A stretch of 64,000 nucleotides of DNA, from positions 22,147,433 through 22,211,432 of the forward strand of contig NC_135120.1 of assembly GCF_050908995.1 (NCBI RefSeq). Reading direction: 5' to 3'. Positions 38,289 to 49,236 of this stretch are shown one piece after another; position 1 is the first letter of the stretch; each line of letters begins with the position of its first letter. The stretch is from Andrena cerasifolii. Its lineage: Eukaryota; Arthropoda; Insecta; Hymenoptera; Andrenidae. The position numbers and the translations under genes were made by a program. Under the pieces are notes generated by a model that worked only from the letters and a program-made list of their open reading frames with translations, searched no databases and was not told the origin of the DNA.

Positions 38289-41200
38289 TCATCTGACATA
38301 GAATCGTATCAAGGAATCTTAAGATCCAGTCGAACGTCCGCGACAGCCGCGCGCGCTCCCGCTTGGAGCGCGCGCGGATACCCCGATTTCTAGTTCGTTG
38401 AAAGTTCGTCGCGTAAAAATAGTTTCCTGGTGCATACATAGAATGGATTTCGCGACGCAGCCGCCGCTATTGCCGCAGAAGCGATTTCCACGTAAACGTG
38501 GACACGGCTGCCCGATTGAAAGCCACTGTCTCTTACGTAACAGCCATTATCGTAGCTCGCGCCTTAGGAGATCGGCTGGCTGCGGCGGCAGACCAGGTCT
38601 CGCTCGTCTCCGGCTATGGATTCCCTGGAAATCTCGGCCTCGGTATAGATCGCAGAGGAACCCGCTAATATTTTCAGGCGCACACAGCCACGCGGCCGGG
38701 TATTTTCGTTCGTAGACGCCCAAAGCGGCTTGGTCAAATGCTGACATCATTCGTGCATGCGGAATCAAGGACGCCGAAGAAATCGCTCGCGAAGGATTTC
38801 ACACCCGTGCCCTCCTCTGTCAACGGCTGCCATTGTGGCATTGTTAGCCTCTGGATTTTCCTTACTCCACCCCCAACCCCCCCATATTTTTCCGCCAGCG
38901 AATTCTTATCCGCCGAACGGAGGTGCACGCGCGCGTTTCATTATTTACCGCGCGGCGGAACGCCGCACCTTTCATGTCGTCAGAATGATTCTGCTATCTA
39001 AGTAGACGCACACGTGGAACCAGTTCCCTCTATAGAAATTCATTTCCCAAGGTACGCCTCGATAATGAGTTTCCCTCGCGGGCAATGATGTTTGTTATTG
39101 CTTCTCGTCGATCTCGAGGCGCCTGTCGGAGATACGATTTCGAAGCGTCCGGGGTGTGATTCCCTGATTAATTTCGATCTTTATTTGCCGGAGAATAACA
39201 AGTGTATTTTGGAAATTCTGGACGGTTGTGTGGCGCGCGGACCTTTTGGAGTTCCGACGCGGCGACAGGTATGCGCGGTAACGTTCAAAGCGGTTGAAGA
39301 ATGTGTACAGAAGTTACCTGGAGTGACCTGGAATTTCGCGCCGCTTTGATAATTAACGAGCAGTTCTACGGCTAAATTATCTGTCTTGGTGGCTGAGCGT
39401 ATCGCAAGGAAATATCGAAGTGGGCTGCCACGATTAACGAGGATTTGTGAAACGACCCGATAATAAATGAAGCATATCGATCCGTTGTAAATGAACGATG
39501 TCACCGCGCGTAGCGCAACAAGTACAAAATTTATATGCAACCGGACACGAGCATCGCCTCCGCGTATTCGCAAAGCCCCCGCCCGTATTCGCTTAACTGT
39601 TACGCGGCTGTTTAATTCGCAATCCGTCGTTGAAGTTAATCAGCCACTTGCCAAATAATTAATCGCTTTACGCAAGAACTTTCTAAATCACGTTAAGGAT
39701 GAACTTCAGTAACATTAAAAATAAGCGAAAATCTTTGAAAATTGGAGGAACGAATCTTTATGCAATAATGAAACTCCCTGCGAAATTTCAGAAAAATTGA
39801 TTCGGTAGTTTTTAAATTATCTAACTTATAGGGAAATGCAATATCGAGAAATATAGATACAAAATTAAATGTGAAATAATAGGCCCAAGTGTTTGAAATC
39901 TTGTCAGCAGAAAGATCAAACACTGAGCAAAATTGTCACAACAAGAAAAATTAAAAAAATTAAAAAACCCGACTGCTTAAAAAAACATTAAAAAAATTCA
40001 TTTTTAATTTAATTTTCTTATTAATTTAATTTTTAATGTTTTTTAAGCAGTCGGGTTTTTTAATTTTTTTAATTTTTATTTAATTTTTTTAATGTTTTTT
40101 ATTTTTTTTATGTCATATAACATTCGGAACGTCAAGACAATTCTAAAGACACCTCATTTGTCCAAATCGGTGTATCCGTACAGACTCTAGAGCGTAACAT
40201 GGACATGCATACATAGCCTGATAAACACAATACCCTCCTTTGCGTGCCGCAGTCGGGTAAAAATACCGAACAATTGATTCGATAGTTTTTTTTTTTTAAT
40301 GAAAGAAAATGACACGGAAACTTGCGCTGTCAGGTACATTCCAACAAACAAGTATATCATAAAAGATCAAATATTCAATGAATTGGCAAAATAAAATAAA
40401 AATTAAGAGCGAATTCAACTGAACGTGCGATACAAATACACCATTGCCATTTCTGACTAGTTCTCATCACAGGAAAAAGCTTTATTAATATCTTGGAAAT
40501 TGATTAGCTTTTGGGTAAGATTGTCACTGAAATTCATCCTTAAGTGCGAACGTTAATAAGCGTCCTCCCGAGTACAAAAAAACAAACAAACAAACAAGCG
40601 ATTGTTCTCGTCTGTGCTCGTCGATTCTTTCTCTCGCGTGAGCAAGCGACAGTGACAAAATCGCAGGGCTCTTATTTTTATCCCGAATGAAAGTAAAATC
40701 GCCCGCAGGGGTGAATGTATGAATAACGCGCGTGTTTTCGAAGGCGAGAATAAAACGGTGCTTTTTCACCGATGTCTCGCCAATGCAACGCGAGAATCCA
40801 ATACATATTTCCTAATTTCCAGCAGCTCTGGGCCGGTTGCGTAGAACTAAACGGATGTCGGCGCGCGGGAAAGCAGGTTCACGTGAACGCGACGATTTCT
40901 TTGCAGAAACCCCCTTGAAGCAGCGTCCATCGTCGCTGCGATCACCGGGCAGCTTTTTAAAAATCACGCCTTCCCACGGAGCTCCCCTTCAACGACTTGA
41001 AATGCTCCGAGATTTCGTTTCGGGAGCGTCGTCGTCCCGGTACCGCCGCGTGGCACGGTTGGGATACCCGAATCTGTCGGCCGTCGTTTCGATAGAAGGA
41101 CTCGGGATCGTGGGATCACACCGCGGCTCCACGAGCGGCAGCTTTGCCAGGCGCGGATGACTGCCTGATTCGTCGACGGTTGAACGCGATTTGGCGAAGA

Positions 41201-42909
41201 CACGCGGAACTAGGCCGACCCAGGCGTTTCACGTTGCGCCCCCGCTGCAAGTCGCTCGGTGGACACTGAGATTTACGTGGGCCGGAGGTAGTGGGTACAC
41301 GGGGTATCGTGGAGAGGAGAATGCCGGTTGAGGGACGCAGTCGGTCCGGGCTTAGTGGGAACACGGTGGTAGGGAAGCATCGTCGTCCAACGAAGACAGA
41401 GATAACGGGCTAATGCCGTCCTGCACTTGCAATGATTCGCGAGGACGAAGAAGAGGAGGGATCCAGGTGGAAATATGTAAGAGGCGAGGCAGAGATCGTC
41501 CCGTCGGCACGGGCAAAGTGCCACGAGGAAGAAGAGGTTGGCCTTATAGAAGGTTTATAGTTTGTGTAGGATAGACGATGAGCGTCGAGGTTGACACGCT
41601 GGAACTCGAGGTCTTCGAGGTGAGTCCTCCAATCCTCTCGAGGACACGACGAACGGAAGTCGCGCGACGGCTTGGGCAAGGTGTAGCGAGACACTTCGGG
41701 AAGTCTCAAACTGTTCGGTACGGGGTTGGTTTTAATGTCGCTGGGTACACGGTGAAATCACTGCTCTTATGACGTTGTATGATATACGATATCGAGAATG
41801 CATTAACCTTCGAGCTTCCTACGGGGTGTTTCGTACAACCTATAGCTCGTATTACTAATTACAGGGTGCTGCGTAGTTCGCGATAGGATCGATTGTACGG
41901 GATGCATCCTTGTGATGCAGTGACTGAAAAAAAAAGGAAATTAATGTTTTAGATCTGATTCGCAGCAGGGGAAGTAGTCGAAAGTGACCGGTTGATTGTC
42001 GCGGCTTAGCCAAAATTAAGGTCAAGTATGGCCTGCAGTTTCTCCAAAAAGGGATTGCGCGGAAAGAAATTTCGTCACCGCGCGTTCTGACTTATTCTAA
42101 TTACAAAGGAATAATAAATTGTCTGATAGATCGCATCGCGAATCATGCTCCACCCTGTAATTAAACATAAAGTATCTGAAACTCGAGTGCTACCTATCGA
42201 AAAACGAATTTAATATCACTTTTAAGAGCAGTTGGAACGTATTCCCCGGAGCGCTAAAAGCTCACACGTTTTTCAATATCTTCATTGGATTTCCGTTCGC
42301 TGGCTCTCGTGTGCCGTTTGGCGATTAATGCACCTCTCGCGTGGTCCTCTGTGCGCATTAAGGTATCGAATCAAATTAGAAACATTAGATACGATCGGAT
42401 ACCCGCTGTTTACCCCTTGGATAGCAACCATTTGCAACGTATTCAGTTTCTCCATTATACGGGACGCTCCGCTCTGAGGTACAGACCTTTTTACGTACGC
42501 CTCGTTCCGTTGGGATGATACCCCGTGGTACGTCGTAAACTCGATAGGAGTCTTTGAAATGTAAACGTTAGACGGTATCTTCGTGCGGTGCTTTTTTCTA
42601 CAGAAGCAAGTGTTTACGTGCCTCACTACCAAACATCCATAAATTTCCGTCGCATTAACTGTATTTACGTACCCGCCACCCCCGAGCGGGCACACGTTCC
42701 CCTGGTTCTACTTGCTCGGATGAAAACTATCGGATATAAAATACTCCCGACGCGTATGCGTGTCCACGGTACACAAAGGGATAATTGTAAAGGAGGAAAT
42801 GCTGCGCGACGGCGCGCGGCAGTAGGATTTGGTAAAGTCGCTGCTTGCGATTGCTTTGACGCGGATAAGAATCGTATTTGCTGCGCGACTGAACGAAATG
42901 CTTTCGGCT
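38289..42909. other. Mostly unassigned; palindromic repeat at 39949-40080
   Basis: At 39949-40080 an AT-rich hairpin has arms aaaaaacccgactgcttaaa and its inverse tttaagcagtcgggtttttt. The word gcagtcgggtaaaa recurs at about 40248, suggesting an interspersed repeat of about 300 bp. A CpG-rich block at 40800-41700 includes the short candidate exon at 41578. No other gene is supportable; frames are short or overlap on both strands. Confidence 0.45.
41578..41619 (+). CDS. Candidate short first exon (MSVEVDTLELEVFE), gene unknown
   Basis: The ATG at 41578 has A at -3 and opens 14 codons, MSVEVDTLELEVFE, ending exactly at a consensus GAG/GTGAGT donor at 41620 in phase 0. The acidic peptide and strong donor resemble a short first exon. 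Phase 0 does not fit the flippase exon at 51630. It would fit the exon at 51814 only by skipping the conserved ERRIRANN segment. It may be a chance match or a 5' UTR exon. Confidence 0.22.
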
Positions 42910-43873
42910 CTTTAGAGCAGAGCGTTGGAGCGGAGTTCGGAGCTGGAGCGCGGAGCAGTGGGGTTTTACCCAGAGCAGGAGCGGAGCCGGAGCGGAGCCG
43001 GAGCAGGGAAAAATTTTACTGCTCCACTGCTCAATTTTTTTTTTATTATTTGAATTTTCTTTCATTTTATAAGAGCAGACGAATAAAATGTTTTTAATAA
43101 ATACCAATTCTCAATTTTTCATCAATACCAATTCTCAATTTTTCATCAATACCAATTATCAATTTTTCATCAATACCAATTCTCAATTTTTCATCAATAC
43201 CAATTCTCAATTTTTCATCAGTACCAGTTTTCAATTTTTCATCAATTCCAATTATCAATTTTTCATCAATTCCAATTATCAATTTTTCATCAATACCAAT
43301 TCTCAATTTTTCATCAATACCAATTCTCAATTTTTCATTAATACCAATTATCAATTTTTTCATCAATACCAATTATCAATTTTTCATCAATACAAATTCT
43401 CAATTTTTCATCAATACAAATTCTCAATTTTTCATCAATACAAATTCTCAATTTTTCATCAATACAAATTCTCAATTTTTCATCAATACCAATTATCAAT
43501 TTTTCATCAATACCAATTCTCAAATTTTCATCAATACCAATTATAAATTTTTCATCAATACCAATTCTCAATTTTTCATCAATTCCAATTATCAATTTTT
43601 CATCAATGCCAATTATCAGTTTTTCATCAATACCAATTATCAATTTTTTTCATCAATACCAATTCTCAATTTTTCATCAATACCAATTATCAATTTTTCA
43701 TCAATACCAATTCTCAATTTTTTCATCAATACCAATTCTCAATTTTTCATCAATTCCAATTATCAATTTTTCATCAATGCCAATTATCAATTTTTCATCA
43801 ATATCAATTCTCAATTTTTCATCATTGAAGCAAATAAAAAATTGTTGGTCTGCTCCAATCCCCTGCTTTAGAG
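42910..43873. mobile_element. hAT-type element with 8-bp target duplication, filled by a minisatellite
   Basis: Perfect 8-bp duplications CTTTAGAG (42910-42917 and 43866-43873) bound a 948-bp element (42918-43865). The ends are CAGAGCGTTGGAGCGGAG at left and, from the right, CAGGGGATTGGAGCAGAC, an imperfect inverted repeat (13 of the first 17 bases). The left subterminal part is a GGAGC/GCTCC-rich block (42930-43035). Nearly all the rest is a 24-bp array. The duplication length and CAG ends fit hAT. There is no transposase. Confidence 0.88.
43104..43826. repeat. 24-bp minisatellite array (about 30 copies)
   Basis: The unit is ATACCAATTCTCAATTTTTC plus ATCA, with variants (tctc/tatc, accaa/acaaa/tccaa, aatac/aattc/aatgc). 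One or two extra T bases shift phase in places. Because 24 is a multiple of 3 and the unit lacks stops, open frames appear on both strands (INTNSQFF on plus, IGIDEKLR on minus). I regard these as artefacts, not genes. Confidence 0.96.
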
Positions 43874-44954
43874 ATTCTCGGTGCATGGGTATAAAATTCA
43901 ATATCAGAGTGTATAACGTGGCAGTTAATCTATGAAGATCAAAAGTGGGCATGCAGGGTGTTGGTAAGTTGATCGTGCAAAATTTCCACGTCGTTAGTAC
44001 TGATCGGAGTGAACAGAAATGTTGGTACAGGGGAGTTTGGGAACCAACTGTTTACGAGTTCGAGATGTTTCTGTTATCGTTCCTCTACATTCATTTCATT
44101 CATTTCCCTACCTACCCTGATTCCTTTTATTTTATCGATTATTCTATCTCGTTTTATTACCATTCGCTTATTCTTTATTATCGTTTACCTGCAACCTGCT
44201 ACTACTCCCCCGCAATGGCCAATTACGATATATATAAACATAAGTTTTCCCTCTGCTGATTGTAGGCACTCTTTCAACCCTCGCTGTAAACTCATTGACT
44301 CTCAAACGCTGTATAATTACTGACTCTTGTTACACTCTGGTGACTCTTCAAATAATCACCCCTCTCTTGCCACTTCACGTACGTACAGTTAGTAATTGTG
44401 ACGCTCGTACGATTTTTCCACGTACACGTAATTTCGAACATCGAAGTCAGACTTTACACTGAACAAGCTGTCCCGCTTCTCCTGCAGTGACGTGTATATA
44501 TGTTTTCCTGTTTTCTTCCTCGGCTAATGCATCAGGCAGAGAATTCGAATAATTATGGAAACAACGGTCGTGTTTATTTAACGCGATTTCGGTAAACGAA
44601 CTAACAAATATGCGCCAGTGCAGCCATTTGCGTCAGACATATATAGAGCAACGTTCAAGGTAATCGTTGGAATCCGATTAATGAAGATACAAATTGCTGT
44701 GCTGGTGGAATCCTTACGTGGCATTGGGTGCTTTTCAGCATTCGTAAAGAGCTAAAGTTAGATAAATAAACAACGCATCTGTTGCTACGTAACTTGATTT
44801 GTGAATTTTAACAGCCAATATAGAGCAGCACAATGAAGCTTCGAGAATCTGAGTTTTCAATTATTCAGATCTCGGATTATCGAAACTCCACTGTAACGAT
44901 ATATTAACGCTTAAATTTTGTGCACCCCGTTTGTAGCCTTTTTGAAGATGTATC

Positions 44955-45035
44955 GTAGCACCACTGAGTAGCTCAGTTGGTAGGGTGCCAGTGTAGTAAT
45001 CCTCGGGTCCCGAGTTCGAATCCCAGTACAAGCAA
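44955..45035 (+). repeat. tRNA-like sequence: SINE head or tRNA pseudogene
   Basis: An A-box-like TAGCTCAGTTGGTAG (44969) is followed at tRNA-like spacing by a B-box-like GAGTTCGAATCCC (45012), so a Pol III internal promoter is plausible. The D, anticodon and T stems do not pair properly, and no clean acceptor stem or anticodon can be drawn. It is unlikely to be a working tRNA. A purine-rich tail (aagaagaagagagagg) follows. Confidence 0.55.
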
Positions 45036-47520
45036 GAAGAAGAGAGAGGGGGGTTGGTTTTCAGATGTAAATAAAATTCTCGATTTTTCTCCGATTTTTA
45101 CGCAAATTTCAATCTGGTTGCACGTGAATATTTACTGTTGCGTGTAGCCTGAACCAATTTGCAAAAATAAAACAATTGGGATTAATGAGCCATTCTTTAC
45201 AGACGATGGAAGAATGGTCAAGCAATACTCCAAACAATTTTTTTAATGCATCGCTCAGGGCTTTGAATTGTCAATGAAATATTTTCTATTCGTTATTTTT
45301 ATAACAATTTAATATTTAATGTTTCTCATCGTAAATATTCACTGAGCAAATTAGCTGCAGCTATTTGCTACGAGAAGGATGCTTGCTACAATAGTTCATA
45401 GTCTATGTGGTGGATTTGAGCTTCAAATAGAAATAAAAGGAATTCGTGTTTGTTATTGTCATTTTAAAAGAACAGTGGATTAGCTCAGAAATCGTATATT
45501 TCTGGAGAAATATGTTCAGGGCGTCTCATGTGCGTTTCCTTCGAGTTTATTAAGGACGAGTCCTTGTTTCGTATCTAAGGGCCCACTGAGGGACCTTCAT
45601 AAGACATGTGTATTATAACTGCCAGGTTATCCTGAAAATGTCAAGGTGATATCCCGTTTATTAATCCACAGCGGGTGGCATATCATTTTTACATCCTCTG
45701 GTGCTTGCATAAGTGTTAATTCGTTCTGCCGCCGAGGATACAGCGCGATTAACATTAATTATCTCCACAAAGGGAATGACTATGAAAGTCTGCTTTAACT
45801 GTGAATTTCCAACGAACAATTTCGTGCCCGGTCAGTTTAGTATAAATAGTCTGAAATCTATGCACATAAATTGAATAAATTAAGGACTAATCGCAATTCG
45901 GCTAATTGCATGCATTGTCTAAATTATCTACATCGCATGCCTGATTTCCTTCGTTTTCGATGAATATGCGAGCACCCCGATCCCTCGAAACGATTAAAAA
46001 AAAAAAAAAAAAACAGCAATGCGCGCGACGCGATCCGTCACTGAAAATCCTTCGCGATTTTCAAGAAAATAGGTTTCGAAAGCCCGTCGGGTGCACGCGC
46101 ACCTGACCGCGAACTGGCAGAATGCTGCAACAAATATGGCATCACTGCAGATGAAACGAATCCCTCCACAAAAACAACTTTAAAATTCTGAAATAACTTT
46201 TTCCGCGACTGCTCTTCGCTTCCGAGAAAATCAATTTCCACTGGATCGCGAGTGCACGTGCACCTGACCGCCAGCCAGCTCCATCTTCGTTGGTACTTTG
46301 CGAAGTCTGCGTTGTCCTTTCGCTCAGACAGAAGCAGTGCAGACGGCGTGTCTTTGCGTTAATATTCATAGCTATTTTATTTGCGCTGTGCACTTCATAG
46401 GAAAGAATGGGAGAGCTAGGGTGTGATGGATGACTTTAAATGCTGGCCACTGTGCTAGGAAGGCGGGAGGAGAACGTACGCCACGCGTGTGCAGTCCTCG
46501 ATAAACGGTGTTAAACGTGCACGCGAGCGAAGCTATCCGACACAATAAAGATCCGTTATAGGCATTCGACTTTACGGTCATCTGCGTATCGCAGCTTTAT
46601 TGGAGACGCCGGAAAAGTCAGCCGGCTCGGTTCGCACAGTGTCCGTGACACATATTCGCCACGCGAGCCAGCCGTTCTACCATCCGTACTTTTCAACCAG
46701 TTTCCACACGTACACTTTCTGGAGCATCGATGGTATTTAATCATTTTTCTATAGCCGCCCGCGTTCGCGGGACGTATAACGCGCGCCATCGCCGGGATAT
46801 ATAGAATGTAGAAGGCAATCGATAGTTTCATACACGTAGAACAGATACACTCCGCAATCAGTGGCCCGCTCGATTGGAAAAGCGATGCACAAGCCCCTCG
46901 CGTATACTACTGCTCAAATAGTCACTGAAATCTGTTAATCCGAGGATCGATTTCTTTTACACATCTTCATCAACGCACGCGGCTACTATGTGCTCTGCGC
47001 TGCGATTCATTTTAATGCGCTTCGGTGGTCTTCCGCACCAGAGGTTCGAATTGCGATTTATGTAACCCTTTATCTTTAAGGTACCGTTACATATGAAGCT
47101 CCAAGTGAACAGACACTGTTTAGAGAATGTTAGATATTATCCGTCGCCAAGTTTCTTTCGCTAGGACAGATCTATCAGAGATCTTCTTCGACAAATCCCC
47201 ACCAGCGCAGGTGCGTAGCTTCGTCAGTGAAAGCTATGACCTTTCCCTGCATCCTGCGCACAGATTCGCGTGAAATAGTACCATTCGGTACGTTCTAAAC
47301 AGACCCAATCACATAGCAGCTACATCCTCCGCATCGTCTATCGCTCCTCTGATCTTCTCTGAAACACACCTGACACCCTGTTAGCTAAAGGGAACCGAGA
47401 GGCCCTTTCAAAAATATACTCAGAAAGTACACTTGCCGCGATCCACCTACGTAGCGTCCACGAGAGCTAGATCGTTAGGAACACTGGCGAAAAGAAAGGG
47501 TTGCGCAGGAGGCCACGTAA
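45036..47520. other. No gene seen
   Basis: Unassigned sequence between the tRNA-like repeat and the long N-terminal exon of the flippase. A minus-strand frame at 46556-46831 begins with a hydrophobic stretch (MKLSIAFYILYIPAM) but has no family match or exon context. The word gtgcacgcgcacctgaccgc occurs in two similar copies (about 46090 and 46251). An A run lies near 45995-46014. Confidence 0.4.
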
Positions 47521-47611
47521 AGGGGCGCGTTGCTCGTGCCAAACGGCGTGTCCTCGACCAATCGTTGGTACCTCTCCACCGCGACGATCTGTAACCGCGC
47601 TTTGCTGTCCC

Positions 47612-48142
47612 ATGACCTGGCGAACAAAAAAAAAAAAAAAAAGGCGAAGGACTGCGACGAGGCTGACAGAGTCTCCCCGACGGCGTGCACGACGACGAAA
47701 TCGGGCGCCGCGGGCAGCAAGAAGGGATCGACCACCGTGACGTCGGTGTGCAACGACGAGGAGACCGCCGGCACGCGGAAGAAGAAGAAGAAACGGCGGA
47801 AAGTACGGAACAAGCAGCAGCTGCAGCTGCAACCGATACCATTGGAGCCGCCGCCGTCGGGCGACGGTCGGCGGGCGCACACGGTGGTGAACCTGCCGTC
47901 CTCCTCGGACGAGGTCGAGGCGGTCGACGAATGCTCGAAAAGGGACTCGTCCAGCAGCCTGGGTGGCGCCAGCAGGCACAACACCCTCCGCGAATCGTTG
48001 CTCACGGTGCTGGGCAAACTGGTGATCTGGAAGGGCACCAGGTACCGTTCCGCGACTGCTGCGTCCTGCTCGTCCTCGGCGCCACCCAACTCACCGCCCG
48101 CCACCGAGTGCATAGGCCGCAGCACGTCCTTCTTCTCCAGCG
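47612..48142 (+). CDS. ATP8B: Probable long N-terminal coding exon of the ATP8B flippase; start uncertain
   Basis: An open frame runs from just after TAA 47518-47520 to a strong GTGAGT donor at 48143. It ends one base into a codon. That base plus AA from the exon at 51630 gives GAA (Glu) and continues as ETERRIRANN, so the phase fits exactly. The encoded region is a low-complexity cytosolic tail: Lys runs, KKKKKRRKV, QLQLQ, a Ser/Asp patch (PSSSDEVEAVDE) and a conserved-looking RHNTLRESLLTVLGKLVIWK. No ATG occurs in this frame. The nearest ATG (47612, context tcccATGa, weak) is in another frame and reads MTWRT into a 17-A run. One more A, or two fewer, would join it to the long frame, giving about 177 codons here and about 1434 residues in total. 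No polypyrimidine-AG acceptor is visible in the frame. An assembly error in the homopolymer is the simplest reading. Alternatives are non-AUG initiation or slippage. Confidence 0.7.
47626..47642 (+). repeat. A17 homopolymer that decides the reading frame of the N-terminal exon
   Basis: Seventeen consecutive A bases lie between the only nearby ATG (47612) and the long open frame. The ATG frame and the long frame differ by one base here, so the true length of the run determines whether the ATG can be used. Confidence 0.95.
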
Positions 48143-49236
48143 GTGAGTCCCCTCGCGATTCTTTCCTTTACGCTCCGGGAGTCTTCGACGACGCGAGGTC
48201 AGCCCAATTAGGGGTGCTGTTTGTCGCAGGGTCGAAGAAAGAATCGACTAATTGCTCCAGCGCCGGCAACTTTAATCTCCGTTTACTCTCCTTGGTTCGT
48301 GCGCGAGGTATACAGAGCCGGCAGAGATGCGGCAAGAGGTGCGAACGTTCTTGGCACTCTTATTCGTCGAGGTTGATTCTTTCTTCGCCTCGAATCGGTC
48401 ATCCTGTGCAGTTGCAGTAACCTGTGCGAAGAATTGGACGCTTAAGGCCACTGAATTAATTACGCGAGGCGCAGACTCGTTGCTGCTTTGAAAGTACAGT
48501 TCTGTCTCTCTATATACGCGAGCGTCGGGGGCGGGCGCACGCAATTTGAGAGACGAGTAGCCTATTCGGCTTGCTTTGATTCCTCCTCGAGCGCTCGAGT
48601 GGTATTGGGCGACGCGCAGTTGTTTTTTCGTTCGGCTTCTTCGGGGTTTTCTTTGATACGCGATACCCAAATTCTGTCGCTCAGTCGAAGGAAATTAATT
48701 GATTCTCGGTATTTCCACTGTGCGCCGACTACAGAAGAAGTAGCGGGGGTAGCTTCACGCGTATAGGGAATCTGAACACGCGTGCAATTTGAGAGGCAAC
48801 ACTGTATCTACTTTGGACGTTTTCGCACGGGCCTCGGTTAGCCAGCCTTCTTTGGAGCCTTGACGAAACTGGCTGGGACGCAGCAGGCACTTTACAAAAA
48901 GAAAATGGGCATCGTTGCGGGGAATCTTCGATAGTTATATGACGCTATAAAAGCGTCGAGGAAGTCATTGTTTGCGATGCATTGGGAGGATGATTGTTGC
49001 TTGCGTAATGGTCGATCGTGTCGGAAATTTGCGTCACCGTTGTAATCGGATTGTGCCATCTGGTAAACACGGGGTTGCACGTTTGCAAATTTTAACGTCC
49101 ATTTAGATTTAGACGAAGCGGTTACGATACTGCATTAGCGGCGGGGAAAAATTGTGGCGCATTAGTCAGCCAAGTTGCCCATGCGTAATCTTGTAATCCG
49201 TTTTATTTGCAAAATCCAGCCTTCGTTGCGGCAAGG

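Noticed and set aside
42588..43097. 169-codon plus-strand frame
   Set aside because: It runs into the hAT-type element and its GGAGC-rich end; composition explains it.
43088..43643. Long open frames on both strands with 8-residue periodicity (INTNSQFF on plus, IGIDEKLR on minus)
   Set aside because: They are produced by a 24-bp tandem array whose length is a multiple of three and whose unit lacks stops. The array lies inside a hAT-type element.
44955..45035. Functional tRNA gene
   Set aside because: A and B boxes are present, but the anticodon and acceptor stems do not pair, so it is listed as tRNA-like repeat only.
47475..48125. 216-codon minus-strand frame opposite the N-terminal exon
   Set aside because: The plus-strand frame has a consensus donor with the exact phase of the flippase; the minus frame reads Phe/Arg runs that mirror the Lys and Ser codons.
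47685..48146. Plus-strand ATG frame of 153 codons overlapping the N-terminal exon
   Set aside because: It has an in-frame ATG but ends in the wrong phase at the 48142 donor, and its alternating E/A/R composition reflects frame-shifted reading.
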